A stretch of DNA of 64,000 bases from Rhodoferax sp. (GCF_030653815.1 NZ_JAURYQ010000009.1:1-64000), one strand, 5' to 3'; positions 9,576 through 19,611 are shown, counted from the stretch's first letter. Notes: generated by a model not told the origin, from the sequence alone. Program-made: numbers and translations.

Positions 9576-10792
9576 CAGACCACCTGGCCGAGCTTGAAGA
9601 TGGGCAGGTACATGGCCACCACAATGCCGCCAATGACGGTGCCCAGAATCACGATGATGATGGGCTCCATCAGGCTGGAGATGCCCGCCACCATGTCGTC
9701 CACCTCCGACTCGTAGAAGTCGGCTGACTTGCCCAGCATGTGGTCGATGGAGCCCGATTCTTCACCGATGGCGCACATTTGCAGCACCATGGAGGGGAAC
9801 AGGTTGACGTTGGTCATGGCCTGCGTGAGCGCCGTGCCGGTGGAGACCTCCTGTTGAATTTTGACTGTGGCCATTTCATACACCGCGTTGCCGGCCGCAC
9901 CGCCCACCGAGTCCAGCGCCTCGACCAGCGGCACGCCGGCAGCAAACATGGTGGACAGGGTTCGCGTCCAGCGGGCAATGCAGGATTTTTCCACCAGCAC
10001 ACCGAAGATGGGCACTTTCAGCATGATGCGGTCCATGATGACCTGCATCTTCTTGTTGCGCCGCCAGGCCTGCATGAAGAAGTACACGCCGCCGCCCAGG
10101 CCGCCAAAAATAAGCCACCAGTACTGCACAAAAATCTCGCTCATGGCGATCACCGCCAAGGTGGGGCCGGGCAGGTCGGCGCCAAAGTTGGAAAACACTT
10201 CCTTGAACGCCGGCACCACAAAAATCATGATCACGGCAGTCACGACAAACGCCACGACCAGCACCGAGATCGGGTACATCAGGGCGGACTTGATCTTGGA
10301 CTTCATGGCCTCGGTCTTTTCCATGTACACCGCCAGCCGGTCCAGCAACTGGTCCAGAATACCGGCGGCCTCGCCGGCCTCGACCAGGTTGCAGTACAGG
10401 TTGTCAAAGTAGAGCGGGTATTTGCGAAAGGCCACGCTCAGCGAGGTGCCGGTTTCGACATCGTTGCGGATGTCGTTGAGCAGCCGGGTCACGCTCGGGT
10501 TGGGGTTGCCCCGGCCAACAATGTCAAAGGCCTGCAGCAGTGGCACACCGGCTTTCATCATGGTGGCGAGCTGGCGGGTAAAGATGGCCATGTCCTTGGG
10601 TTTGATGGACCTGCCCGCGCTCATGCGCCGTTTTTTGATCTTGAGGGGCATGATGCCCTGGCGTCGCAATGAGGACTGCACCTGGTTTTCGCCACCGGCG
10701 CGGGTCTCCCCCCGCACCTGTTTGCCGTTGCGGTCCTTACCCTCCCACTCAAAGACAAATTCCTTGATGGTTTTTGTTTTTTCGGTTGCCAT
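9575..10792 (-). CDS. pilC: Type IV pilus inner-membrane platform protein PilC (GspF family)
   Basis: 405 residues with the two repeated GspF domains (about 70-195 and 275-400), each starting with an 'FTRQLATMMKAGVPL'/'WTRTLSTMFAAGVPL' block, and three membrane segments. It links the assembly ATPase to the growing pilus. It is followed by pilD. The pilB ATPase gene that often precedes pilC is not here; upstream is an esterase gene. Confidence 0.95.
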   Translation of the reverse strand: MATEKTKTIKEFVFEWEGKDRNGKQVRGETRAGGENQVQSSLRRQGIMPLKIKKRRMSAGRSIKPKDMAIFTRQLATMMKAGVPLLQAFDIVGRGNPNPSVTRLLNDIRNDVETGTSLSVAFRKYPLYFDNLYCNLVEAGEAAGILDQLLDRLAVYMEKTEAMKSKIKSALMYPISVLVVAFVVTAVIMIFVVPAFKEVFSNFGADLPGPTLAVIAMSEIFVQYWWLIFGGLGGGVYFFMQAWRRNKKMQVIMDRIMLKVPIFGVLVEKSCIARWTRTLSTMFAAGVPLVEALDSVGGAAGNAVYEMATVKIQQEVSTGTALTQAMTNVNLFPSMVLQMCAIGEESGSIDHMLGKSADFYESEVDDMVAGISSLMEPIIIVILGTVIGGIVVAMYLPIFKLGQVV

Positions 10793-10920
10793 AAAGTTGT
10801 TGAATGCTTAGGTTAAGGGTTGCTGCTCATGCAGACGTACTTTGGCAAATCAAACGCTATTTTCACTTTTTTCAAGTCCCGCTTGTGGAACTTGTCGAAA
10901 CCGGCGGGTGGCGGTTGTTT

Positions 10921-11601
10921 TCAGGCCACGTCATGGGCCAGAACCTGCTTCAGAAAAATGGCAATGTCGGCCACTTCGCGCGGGTGCAGGCTGTGCGGCA
11001 TGGGGTAACTGTGCCACTGCACCGGGTGCCCCATTTTGACGAGCAGATCGCGACTGGCTTCACCGCGGGCCGGGACCACCACCGGGTCCTGGCTGCCGTG
11101 CGCCATGAAGATGGGGGTGTGGGCATTGGCGGCTGTGCGCTCGGCGGCAAATTGATCTGCCAGTGGCAGGTAGCCCGACAAGGCCATGATGCCGGCCAGC
11201 GTGTGGGGAAAGCGCAGCCCGGTGTGCAGCGCCATGGCACAGCCTTGCGAGAAGCCCGCCAGCACAATGCGGTGGGCCGGAATGCCGCGCGCCATCTCCC
11301 GTTCGATCAACGCCGCAACGGCTTGCGCCGAGGCGCGAATGCCAACCGTGTCCTGGCGACTGACCAGATCGGCGCCAAAAATGTCGTACCAGGCCGGCAT
11401 CACATAGCCGCCGTTGACGGTGACGGGAATGGCCGGCGCATGGGGAAAGATGAAACGGATGGCGGGGCAGCCAGAGACGTCAAGCTCGGGCACCAGGCCG
11501 GCAAAGTCATTGCCGTCGGCGCCCAGCCCATGCAGCCAGATCACGGCGGCGCTGGGTTGGGGTGCGGTCTCGATCTGGATGTGGGGCAGCAGGGTCGTCA
11601 T
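10921..11601 (-). CDS. Alpha/beta hydrolase, carboxylesterase/phospholipase family
   Basis: 226-residue alpha/beta-hydrolase of the acyl-protein-thioesterase-like carboxylesterase group. The oxyanion motif is HGLGADG (24-30), the nucleophile elbow GFSQG places Ser118, and the acid and histidine are in 'HGSQDPVV' and 'PHSLHP'. No signal peptide, so cytosolic. The natural substrate cannot be told. It is followed by the 128-base pilC upstream region. Confidence 0.9.
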   Translation of the reverse strand: MTTLLPHIQIETAPQPSAAVIWLHGLGADGNDFAGLVPELDVSGCPAIRFIFPHAPAIPVTVNGGYVMPAWYDIFGADLVSRQDTVGIRASAQAVAALIEREMARGIPAHRIVLAGFSQGCAMALHTGLRFPHTLAGIMALSGYLPLADQFAAERTAANAHTPIFMAHGSQDPVVVPARGEASRDLLVKMGHPVQWHSYPMPHSLHPREVADIAIFLKQVLAHDVA

Positions 11602-11634
11602 GCAGTAGGGTCTGAGTTGGGGCGAGCGGGCTTG

Positions 11635-12756
11635 TCAGGACAGCAGTGCCTGGGCAAATTCACGGGCGTTGAAGGTTTCCAGGTCTTCCAGTTTTTCGCC
11701 AACACCAATGAAATAGACAGGGATGGGGCGTTCGCGCGCAATGGCGGCCAGCACGCCCCCCTTGGCGGTGCCGTCGAGCTTGGTGACGATCAGACCGGTC
11801 AGGCCCAGGGCGTCATCAAAGGCTTTTACCTGGGTCAGGGCGTTTTGCCCGGTGTTGCCGTCAATCACCAGCAACACCTCGTGGGGCGGGGTGGCCAGGG
11901 TGCGCTCGGCTGGCGTGCTGGCGCTGGCGTCCGGGTGGTCCAGTGCCGGGCCGGCTTTTTGGATCACGCGCTTGATCTTGACCAGCTCCTGCATCAGGTG
12001 CAATTGGGTGGGCAGGCGCCCGGCGGTGTCGACCAGCACCACGTCGCGGCCACGGGCCTTGCCGGCACTCACGGCGTCGAAGGCCACGGCCGCCGGGTCG
12101 CCCCCTTCCTGGCTGATGATGTCCACCGCCGTGCGGTCAGCCCACACCCCCAGCTGCTCGCGCGCCGCGGCCCGAAAGGTGTCGGCTGCAGCCAGCAGCA
12201 CACTGGCCTTGTTGACGGCCAGATGCCGGGTGAGCTTGCCGATGGAGGTGGTCTTGCCCGCGCCATTGACGCCGGCGACCATGATCACCGTGGGCTTGAA
12301 GCGGCCGATGACCAGCGACTTTTGCAGCGGGCTCAGCAGTTCGGTCAGGGACTCGATCAGCAGTGCCTTCACGGCCGACGGGTCGGTGGTCTTGCTGTCC
12401 TTGACGCGGCGCTTCAGGTCTTGCAGCAAATGCTCGGTGGCCTTGACCCCGGTGTCGGCCATCAGCAGGGCGGTCTCGAGGTCTTCATACAGTGCATCGT
12501 CAATTTGGGTACCGGTGAACACCGTGGCAATGCTGCTGCCGGTTTTTCGCAAGCCCATTTTGAGCTTGTCGATCCAGGACTTGCGCTCAGGGGCGGGCGC
12601 AGGCGCGGGGGCCAGCTCCGGTGCCGCTGCTGCCGGGGCAAGCTCAGGCAAGCTTGTTGGTTTCTGGGCCGGCATCAACGGGCTCAGCGCATCCACGGGG
12701 GAAGGCACGGCAGCAGGAGGCGGGGCAGGGGGCTTTTTTCTGAAAAAACTGAACAT
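11635..12756 (-). CDS. ftsY: Signal recognition particle receptor FtsY
   Basis: Membrane-associated GTPase that docks SRP-ribosome complexes. 373 residues from the ATG at 12756 (MFSFFRKKPP). The N-terminal A region is unusually proline/alanine-rich and short rather than strongly acidic. The NG domain has G1 GVNGAGKTT, 'DTAGRLPT' and 'TKLDGTAKGG'. An earlier in-frame start would run into the 29-base gap shared with the divergent M16 peptidase gene, so the promoters of the two genes must overlap each other's leader. Confidence 0.97.
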   Translation of the reverse strand: MFSFFRKKPPAPPPAAVPSPVDALSPLMPAQKPTSLPELAPAAAAPELAPAPAPAPERKSWIDKLKMGLRKTGSSIATVFTGTQIDDALYEDLETALLMADTGVKATEHLLQDLKRRVKDSKTTDPSAVKALLIESLTELLSPLQKSLVIGRFKPTVIMVAGVNGAGKTTSIGKLTRHLAVNKASVLLAAADTFRAAAREQLGVWADRTAVDIISQEGGDPAAVAFDAVSAGKARGRDVVLVDTAGRLPTQLHLMQELVKIKRVIQKAGPALDHPDASASTPAERTLATPPHEVLLVIDGNTGQNALTQVKAFDDALGLTGLIVTKLDGTAKGGVLAAIARERPIPVYFIGVGEKLEDLETFNAREFAQALLS

Positions 12757-12785
12757 TTTTTGGGTTCGTGGTATCACTGCATTCT

Positions 12786-14234
12786 ATGAAACACAAGACA
12801 CCCACTTTGAACTCCCGAAACTTGACCCATCTCGGCGTGGCCTGGCTGACCTGGGCCACTTTGTCCACGGCCGTTGCCCAGGCGCCCAGCGCCCCCGCGA
12901 GCGCCACAGCGACGGCTGTACAGGCGCAGCAGTTCACCCTTGCCAATGGCATGAGCCTGATCGTCAAACCGGATCGACGCGCGCCCACCGCCGTGCACAT
13001 GCTGTGGCTGCGCGCCGGCTCGATGGACGAGGTCGATGGCAGCTCGGGGGTGGCCCATGTGCTGGAGCACATGCTGTTCAAGGGCACGCCTACCGTGCCG
13101 GTGGGCGAGTTTTCGCGTCGTGTGGCGGCCCTGGGCGGACGCGACAACGCCTTTACCAGCCTCGACTACACCGGCTACTACCAGCAAATTCCGGCCACCC
13201 GGCTGGCCGATGTGATGGCGCTGGAGGCCGACCGTTTTGCCAACAACCAGTGGCCCGACGAAGAATTTAAAAAGGAACTCGAAGTGGTCAAGGAAGAGCG
13301 CCGCATGCGCACCGAAGACAACCCGCGCGCGCTGCTGCATGAAGCCCTGAACGCCGCTGTGTTTGTGGCCTCGCCTTACCGCCGCCCGATCGTGGGCTGG
13401 ATGAGCGACCTGGAATCGCTCACGCCCGAGGATGCCCGTAGCTACTACCAGCGCTGGTACGTGCCGGCCAATGCCGCCGTGGTGGTGGCCGGTGATGTGG
13501 ATGTGGCCGAGGTGCGCCGTCTGGCTGAAAAATACTATGGACAAATTCCCGCGCGGGCCGTGCCCGAGCGCAAGCCGCGCGTGGAGCCGGCGCAGACCGG
13601 TCTCAAACGCATCGCGTTCAAGGCCCCGGCCGAGCAGGCCATGGTGACGCTGGCCTTCAAGGTGCCCACCTTCCAGTCCTTTGAGGGCGGCCAGGATGAA
13701 AGTGACGCGCTGGCCCTGACCGTGCTGTCCGCTGTGCTGGACGGCTACAGCGGGGCCCGGCTGGAGCGCGCCCTGACCCAGGGGCCCGACCGGGTGGCCG
13801 ACAGTGCCGGCGCCGACAACGGCTTGTGGGGGCGTGGGCCGCAGCTGTTCATGTTGTCCGGGGTACCGGCCAAGGGCAAGACGGCTGAACAAGTGGAGGC
13901 CGCACTGCGCGCCCAGGTGACACGCATTGCCACGGAGGGTGTGTCGGAGGCCGAGCTGGCCCGTGTCAAGACCCAGTGGGTGGCCAGTGCGGTGTACAAG
14001 CTCGATTCGGTTTTCAACCAGGCCCGTGAACTGGGCACCAGCTGGGTACAGGGTCAGCCGCTGGACGCCCACGAGCGTTTGATCGAACGCCTGCGCGCCG
14101 TGACAGCCGAACAGGTCAAGGCCGTGGCCGCCAAATATTTTGGTGACGACCAGCTGACGGTGGCGCAACTGCTGCCGCAGCCCTTGAACAAAACCGGCAA
14201 ACCCCGCACCGCTGCAGCGGGCAGCCGACACTGA
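12786..14234 (+). CDS. M16 family zinc metallopeptidase (catalytic subunit)
   Basis: Pitrilysin/insulinase-family peptidase of 482 residues. A signal peptide ends near AVAQA (about residue 32). The inverted zinc motif HxxEH is His91-Glu94-His95, and the downstream glutamate is expected in the 'EVVKEERRMR' helix. It is followed 11 bases later by a second M16 protein lacking the motif, the usual two-subunit arrangement of bacterial periplasmic M16B enzymes. I chose the ATG at 12786 because it opens a typical signal sequence. Confidence 0.92.
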   Translation: MKHKTPTLNSRNLTHLGVAWLTWATLSTAVAQAPSAPASATATAVQAQQFTLANGMSLIVKPDRRAPTAVHMLWLRAGSMDEVDGSSGVAHVLEHMLFKGTPTVPVGEFSRRVAALGGRDNAFTSLDYTGYYQQIPATRLADVMALEADRFANNQWPDEEFKKELEVVKEERRMRTEDNPRALLHEALNAAVFVASPYRRPIVGWMSDLESLTPEDARSYYQRWYVPANAAVVVAGDVDVAEVRRLAEKYYGQIPARAVPERKPRVEPAQTGLKRIAFKAPAEQAMVTLAFKVPTFQSFEGGQDESDALALTVLSAVLDGYSGARLERALTQGPDRVADSAGADNGLWGRGPQLFMLSGVPAKGKTAEQVEAALRAQVTRIATEGVSEAELARVKTQWVASAVYKLDSVFNQARELGTSWVQGQPLDAHERLIERLRAVTAEQVKAVAAKYFGDDQLTVAQLLPQPLNKTGKPRTAAAGSRH

Positions 14235-14245
14235 AACCGATCCGG

Positions 14246-15634
14246 ATGAACCCCATGACCACGTTTAAAAAAGTAAGCCTTCAAGCGCTTGTGACCGCTT
14301 TCCTGAGTGTTTTGTGCCTGCCTGCCGCCCTGGCCGGTATCGCCATTGAACACTGGGCCCTGCCCAGCGGTGCCCAGGTGTTCCTGGTGCAAAGCCACGC
14401 CATTCCGATGCTGGATGTCCAGCTGGACTTTGATGCCGGCAGTCGCCGCGATCCGGCCCCACAAGCCGGGCTCGCCAGTGTCACCGCCAGTCTCAGCGGC
14501 ATGGGGGTGCGGGCCAATCCGGCACGCGGCGAGGCGGCGATGGATGAAAATGCGCTGGGCGAGGCCTGGGCCGACCTGGGCGCCAGCTTTGGCGGCCATG
14601 CCAGCGCCGACCGCATGAGCTTTGCGTTGCGCTCGCTGACCTATCCCGACCTGCTGACCAAGGCGGTGCAACTGGCGGCGCGGCAACTGGCCGAGCCGGC
14701 ATTCCCGGCCGACATCTGGCAGCGCGAACGTGAAACCATGATCGCTGCCATCAAGGAGGCCAACACCCGCCCGGACACATTGGCCCAGCGCGCCTTTGAC
14801 CAGGCGGTGTATGGCGCGCACCCGTATGGCCATGACACCACCGAGGCTTCGTTGCAGCGCATCGAGGTGGCGCACATGGCGGCGCTTTACCGCCAGCTGA
14901 TTCAGCCTTGCCGCGCCAAAGTCGTCTTGGTGGGGGCGGTGACGCGGCCGCAGGCCGATGCGCTGGTGACGCAATTGCTGGCCCGGCTCACGGGCCCGGA
15001 TGCATCGACGTGCCCGACACTGCCCGCCGTGGCGGAAGTGGCGCCCTTGACGCAGGCCAGCGAACAACGCATTGCGTTTGACTCGGCACAAGCCCACGTC
15101 TTGCTGGGCCAGCCGGGCTACAAGCGCAGCGACCCCGATTTTTTTGCCATGCTGGTGGGCAACTACATCCTCGGCGGTGGCGGCTTTGTCTCGCGCCTGA
15201 CCCACGAGGTGCGGGAAAGGCGCGGCTTGAGCTACAGCGTCTACAGCTACTTTGCGCCCGGCCTGCATGCCGGCGCTTTTGCCATTGGCCTGCAAACCCG
15301 CCCCGACCAGGCTGGCCAGGCCTTGCAGGTGTCGCGCGAGGTCTTGGTCCGTTTTGTGGCCGATGGCCCGACCGAGGCCGAACTGCAGGCCGCCAAGGAC
15401 AACCTGATCGGAGGCTTTGCGCTGCGCCTGGACAGCAACCGCAAGCTGCTCGACAACGTGGCCAACATTGCCTGGAACAAGCTGGCGCTTGACTACCTCG
15501 ATACCTGGACCCAGCGCGTGCAAAGCATCACCGCGGCCGACATCCGCTCGGCGTTCCAGCGCAAGCTGCAGCCCGAGAAGATGGTGACGGTGGTGCTGGG
15601 TGGGTCAGGGTTCGAGAAGGGTTTCCGCAGGTAA
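14246..15634 (+). CDS. M16 family peptidase-like protein, non-catalytic subunit
   Basis: 462 residues with a signal peptide (cleavage near ALAG, residue 31) and the M16 fold. The place of the HxxEH motif is occupied by 'GLASVTASL', so zinc binding is lost. The glycine-rich 'GGGGFVSRLTHEVRERRGLSYSV' strand, which in this family helps bind substrate, is kept. It most likely forms a heterodimer with the catalytic protein encoded just upstream. Confidence 0.9.
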   Translation: MNPMTTFKKVSLQALVTAFLSVLCLPAALAGIAIEHWALPSGAQVFLVQSHAIPMLDVQLDFDAGSRRDPAPQAGLASVTASLSGMGVRANPARGEAAMDENALGEAWADLGASFGGHASADRMSFALRSLTYPDLLTKAVQLAARQLAEPAFPADIWQRERETMIAAIKEANTRPDTLAQRAFDQAVYGAHPYGHDTTEASLQRIEVAHMAALYRQLIQPCRAKVVLVGAVTRPQADALVTQLLARLTGPDASTCPTLPAVAEVAPLTQASEQRIAFDSAQAHVLLGQPGYKRSDPDFFAMLVGNYILGGGGFVSRLTHEVRERRGLSYSVYSYFAPGLHAGAFAIGLQTRPDQAGQALQVSREVLVRFVADGPTEAELQAAKDNLIGGFALRLDSNRKLLDNVANIAWNKLALDYLDTWTQRVQSITAADIRSAFQRKLQPEKMVTVVLGGSGFEKGFRR

Positions 15635-15643
15635 GATGCAGGC

Positions 15644-16282
15644 ATGAAACGCGCTACCCCTGAAACCAAAAGCCGCCCCCCCCGTCCTGCGCGCCCGCGT
15701 GCCGTACAAAGCCATGAAATCCGCATCATTGGCGGTCAGTACAAGCGCACCAAACTGCAGGTGGCTGACAAGCCGGGTCTGCGGCCCACGCCGGACCGGG
15801 TGCGTGAAACCCTGTTCAACTGGCTGGGGCAGGACCTGAGCGGTTGGCGCTGCCTGGATGCCTTTGCCGGCACCGGGGCATTGGGCTTCGAGGCGGCCTC
15901 ACGCGGTGCTGCGCAGGTGCTGCTGGTGGAGCAGGATGCCGCGCTGGTGGCGCAACTCAAGCGGGTGCAAGACCAATTGAAAGCGGCGGTGGTTCAGGTG
16001 GTCCGGGGCGATGCGGTGGCGGCGCTGCGTCATGCGCCCGCGGCCAGTCTGGAACTGATCTTTCTGGACCCGCCGTTTGATTCCCCCTTGTTCGAGGCCG
16101 CTGTGCAGGCGGCAGCGCCAGCGCTCTCGGTCACCGGTTTTTTGTACCTGGAAGCGCCCAAACGCTGGCCCGAGAGCGAGTTGCAGGGTTTGGGCTTGCA
16201 GTTGCACCGCCACCTCAAGGCCGGCATGGTGCATGCGCATTTGCTCAGGCGCATCGAAGCCGTGGCGTTGCCTGCGGGCTGA
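15644..16282 (+). CDS. rsmD: 16S rRNA (guanine(966)-N(2))-methyltransferase RsmD
   Basis: Methylates G966 of 16S rRNA using S-adenosylmethionine. 212 residues, with a basic proline/arginine N-terminal extension before 'IRIIGGQYKRTKL'. The SAM-binding motif is 'LDAFAGTGALGFEAASRG' (about 71-88) and the catalytic DPPF is at 142-145. It is followed by coaD, a very common bacterial pairing. Confidence 0.95.
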   Translation: MKRATPETKSRPPRPARPRAVQSHEIRIIGGQYKRTKLQVADKPGLRPTPDRVRETLFNWLGQDLSGWRCLDAFAGTGALGFEAASRGAAQVLLVEQDAALVAQLKRVQDQLKAAVVQVVRGDAVAALRHAPAASLELIFLDPPFDSPLFEAAVQAAAPALSVTGFLYLEAPKRWPESELQGLGLQLHRHLKAGMVHAHLLRRIEAVALPAG

Positions 16283-16317
16283 TAATGGCCGAACTTCACT
16301 GAACCCCACGGATTGCC

Positions 16318-16824
16318 ATGGCCAATGACCTGATCGCTGTTTATCCGGGCACCTTTGACCCGATCACCTTGGGTCACGAGGACGTGGTGCGTCGCGCCGC
16401 CCAGTTGTTCAGTCACGTGATCGTGGCGGTGGCGGCCGGGCACCACAAGAAGGCCATGTTTTCCCTGGAGGAGCGCATGGCCATGGCGCGTGAAGCGGTC
16501 CAGGCTTACCCCGGTGTGCGGGTGGAAAGTTTTGACGGTTTGATGCGCGACTTTGTGATGGCACGCGGTGCCAAGGCGATGGTGCGCGGTCTGCGTGCCG
16601 TGACCGATTTTGATTACGAATTCCAGCTGGCGGGCATGAACCGCAGCCTGATGCCCGAAGTGGAAACGGTTTTTTTGACCCCTGGCGACAAGTACCAGTT
16701 CATTTCCAGCACCTTTGTGCGTGAAATTGCCACGCTGGGTGGCGAGGTGGACAAATTCGTCTCGCCCGGTGTCAACCAGCGACTGATCGAAAAAGTGCGC
16801 AGCCTCAGTGGTAAAACCCCTTGA
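16318..16824 (+). CDS. coaD: Phosphopantetheine adenylyltransferase
   Basis: Transfers AMP from ATP to 4'-phosphopantetheine, the penultimate CoA step. 168 residues, with the nucleotidyltransferase motif PGTFDPITLGH (residues 10-20, His20) and the 'ISSTFVREI' loop near the C-terminus. Start ATG follows the rsmD stop by 35 bases. Confidence 0.97.
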   Translation: MANDLIAVYPGTFDPITLGHEDVVRRAAQLFSHVIVAVAAGHHKKAMFSLEERMAMAREAVQAYPGVRVESFDGLMRDFVMARGAKAMVRGLRAVTDFDYEFQLAGMNRSLMPEVETVFLTPGDKYQFISSTFVREIATLGGEVDKFVSPGVNQRLIEKVRSLSGKTP

Positions 16825-16839
16825 ATTTTTGGAGAAAAC

Positions 16840-17295
16840 ATGAAGATCCTTTTGCCTTTTGACGGCTCCCCCCTGGCCCTGGAAGCGGTGCGTTTTGCCA
16901 TTCGCATGGCGGCTGATGGCCTGAACACCAGCGTGGTGCTGGCCAACGTGCAGGAACCAGCCAGCCTGTATGAATTGATGGTGGCGCACGACCCGCTGGT
17001 GATCGAGCAGGTCAGCGCGGCGGCCGGTGCCAACACCTTGCAGGCTGCGCAGGCGCTGCTGGATGCCGCCGGCCTGGCGTACGAGACCGAAGTGGCCTCA
17101 GGCGACCCGGCGCACACGCTGGTGGATATCCTGGAAAACTACGGCTGTGATCTGGTGGTCATGGGCGCCAGTGGCACCAGTGCCTTGCGCAGCGCCTTGC
17201 TGGGTTCGGTGTCCAATGAAGTGCTGCATGCCGCCGGCGTGCCGGTGATGATCGTCAAGACGACTGAACAAGACAGTGTTGACACCGAGGAATAA
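16840..17295 (+). CDS. Universal stress protein (UspA family)
   Basis: 151-residue single-domain UspA-fold protein. The ATP-binding signature G-x2-G-x9-G-S is complete in 'GASGTSALRSALLGS', so it is of the nucleotide-binding class. A ribosome site (GGAG, 16831-16834) precedes the ATG. The coaD-usp-ferredoxin order gives no direct clue to its role. Confidence 0.93.
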   Translation: MKILLPFDGSPLALEAVRFAIRMAADGLNTSVVLANVQEPASLYELMVAHDPLVIEQVSAAAGANTLQAAQALLDAAGLAYETEVASGDPAHTLVDILENYGCDLVVMGASGTSALRSALLGSVSNEVLHAAGVPVMIVKTTEQDSVDTEE

Positions 17296-17613
<318 letters not shown>

Positions 17614-17616
17614 CCC

Positions 17617-18069
17617 TCACCTGGCTTGGGGTTTTGATTTCTTTTTTTGTGCTGCCGGCTTTTCGGAACCAGGCACTTCGGCAATGAAGGCGTCCGGCTT
17701 CTTGGGCTTGGCTTGTACCCGCTTGGGTGTCAGCGTGGTGGTGACGCCGCCGGTGCTGAAGCTGTTGAATGTCGCTTTTTCGGGTGCCGTGGACGGCGGG
17801 GATGGCTGACCTGCGAGCAGCCTTTTTTCTTCGGCGATGCGGGTTTGTTCCATGCCCTGTGCCAGCCTGGCCGCTTGAACGGCTGCGGCATCGGTCTGCT
17901 GTTTTTGTTCGGGCTGGCGTGCATCCTTGAATTGCAAGGGCTCGGCACCCGGGCAGGGCACCTGGCTGTAGGCATTGCCGCAGCGATAAATGCCCTGCGC
18001 TTGCAGCCCCGCTGAAAAGACCACCCCCGCGACCATGAAAAACGCTCGAATGCCATTTTTATGCATCAT
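17617..18069 (-). CDS. DUF4124 domain-containing exported protein
   Basis: 150 residues from the first ATG of an ATGATG pair at 18069, preceded by the ribosome site GGGAGACATC. The signal peptide ends near LQAQG. The short DUF4124 core 'IYRCGNAYSQVPC' with paired cysteines is followed by a long Gln/Ala-rich helical stretch and a basic Lys/Pro tail. Function is unknown. The gene is transcribed after pth, with a 44-base gap. Confidence 0.85.
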   Translation of the reverse strand: MMHKNGIRAFFMVAGVVFSAGLQAQGIYRCGNAYSQVPCPGAEPLQFKDARQPEQKQQTDAAAVQAARLAQGMEQTRIAEEKRLLAGQPSPPSTAPEKATFNSFSTGGVTTTLTPKRVQAKPKKPDAFIAEVPGSEKPAAQKKKSKPQAR

Positions 18070-18113
18070 GATGTCTCCCTTGCGCCATGGAATGTGACGC
18101 TGGGCGAAGGGTA

Positions 18114-18761
18114 TCACGAGTCGCTGGCTGACGGTGTCGGGTCGGCTGGCGGTTTGGGGTCCGCTGGTTTGGGTTTGCCGGGCCGGGGCGGTTTGCTGGT
18201 GTGCACCAGGCGCGTGGCCTGTTCCATGTCGCCCGCCAAAAACTGGGGCAGCGCCTTGAGGGCGCGGTCGATGGCCTGATCAATGGCAATGCGGTGATCC
18301 AGCATGGGTTTTTTCAGCACCCAGTGCACGACCTCCGCCTTGTTGCCAGGGTGGCCCACACCCAGACGCAGGCGCCAGTACTGGTCGGTGCCCAATTGGG
18401 CGTGAATGTCACGCAGGCCATTGTGGCCCGCATGGCTGCCGCCCAGCTTGAGTTTGGCCTCGCCGGGCGCGATGTCCAGGTCGTCATGGGCGACCAGGAT
18501 TTCCTGTGGTGGTATCTTGAAAAAATTGGCCAGCGCAGCCACCGACTTGCCGCTCAGGTTCATGAAGGTCTGGGGTGCCAGCAGCCAGACCGATTGGCCC
18601 TGAATGCTGGTTCGTGCGACCCGGCCGTGGTAACTTTTGTCAGTCGTCAAATTCAGCTTGAGTTCACGCGCCAGCGCGTCCAGCCACCAAAAGCCGGCAT
18701 TATGGCGGGTCTGCTCGTACTCGGGCCCGGGGTTGCCCAGCCCTACAAAAAGTCTGATCAT
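18114..18761 (-). CDS. pth: Peptidyl-tRNA hydrolase
   Basis: Releases tRNA from prematurely dropped peptidyl-tRNA. 215 residues; the catalytic residues Asn10, His20, Asn68 and the aspartate of 'HDDLDI' (93/94) are present. The C-terminus carries about 25 extra Pro/Lys-rich residues beyond the usual core. It lies downstream of rplY but behind a strong terminator, so it may need its own promoter or read-through. Confidence 0.96.
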   Translation of the reverse strand: MIRLFVGLGNPGPEYEQTRHNAGFWWLDALARELKLNLTTDKSYHGRVARTSIQGQSVWLLAPQTFMNLSGKSVAALANFFKIPPQEILVAHDDLDIAPGEAKLKLGGSHAGHNGLRDIHAQLGTDQYWRLRLGVGHPGNKAEVVHWVLKKPMLDHRIAIDQAIDRALKALPQFLAGDMEQATRLVHTSKPPRPGKPKPADPKPPADPTPSASDS

Positions 18762-18797
18762 GTCGCTATTATCCGAATTAACGAACCCCCGGAAGCT

Positions 18798-18825
18798 AAA
18801 AAAAAGGGCTCACCAGGTGAGCCCT
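18798..18825 (-). terminator. Rho-independent terminator after rplY
   Basis: Read on the minus strand: AGGGCTCAC, a short loop, GTGAGCCCT, then eight Ts (18805 down to 18798). It sits between the rplY stop (18846) and the pth start (18761) and should end most prs-rplY transcripts. Confidence 0.85.
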
Positions 18826-18845
18826 CTTGACCAGCGCCGGAACGC

Positions 18846-19520
18846 TTATTTCTTGTTTGCTTTCTCTGCGGGCTTGGCAGCCGACTTGGCGGCTGCTTTG
18901 GCGGCCGGCTTGGCAGCCGCGTCTGCAGCGGGTTCGGCCGCAGCAGCGGGTTCAGCGCCAGCCACTGCCACCACGGAGACGATCACCGGGTTCTTGTCGC
19001 TGCCGTGCTTGACGGCCGTGACGCCCTTGGGCAGGGTGATTTCGGCGAGGTGCAGGGACGAGCCCTTCTTCAGGCCGCTCAGATCCACCTTGATGAACTC
19101 TGGCAGGTCGGCCGGCAGGCACAGCACGTCAATTTCGCTGATCACGTGGTTGGCAATGCAGCCTTCGGTCTTGATGGCGGGTGAATTTTCGTCGCCATGG
19201 AAGTGCAACGGCACTTTCATGTGCAACTTGGTCGAGGCGTCAACGCGCTGGAAGTCCACGTGCAGGATGAGTTGCTTGAAGGGGTGAGCTTGCACGTCGC
19301 GCAGCAGCACCGGGCTGCTGGTGTCGCCGATTTCCATGGTCAACACGCTGGAGTGGAAGGCTTCTTTTTTCAGCGCATGCCACAGGGCGTTGTGATCAAT
19401 TTCGATCGATTGGGGGGGCGTTGTGCCACCATAAACAATACCGGGCGTACGACCGGTGATGCGGAGACGGCGGCTCGCACCCGTGCCCTGCTTGGAACGC
19501 TCAAAAGCGGTAAATTTCAT
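18846..19520 (-). CDS. rplY: 50S ribosomal protein L25/general stress protein Ctc
   Basis: 5S-rRNA-binding ribosomal protein of the long CTC type: an N-terminal L25 domain ([19 protein letters not shown]) followed by the TL5-like beta domain. The 224-residue protein ends in a low-complexity Ala/Lys/Pro tail of about 35 residues. Start is the ATG at 19520, with ribosome site AGGAGTT 8 bases upstream; the open frame further upstream is not coding. Position directly after prs is conserved. Confidence 0.95.
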   Translation of the reverse strand: MKFTAFERSKQGTGASRRLRITGRTPGIVYGGTTPPQSIEIDHNALWHALKKEAFHSSVLTMEIGDTSSPVLLRDVQAHPFKQLILHVDFQRVDASTKLHMKVPLHFHGDENSPAIKTEGCIANHVISEIDVLCLPADLPEFIKVDLSGLKKGSSLHLAEITLPKGVTAVKHGSDKNPVIVSVVAVAGAEPAAAAEPAADAAAKPAAKAAAKSAAKPAEKANKK

Positions 19521-19611
19521 TGCTAACTCCTGGAAGGGTCCACCGCGACCAGTGGTACCCTGATTGAAAAAGCCGGGCACCTTTGACGGCGACACCGGCG
19601 ACTTGAAATCC

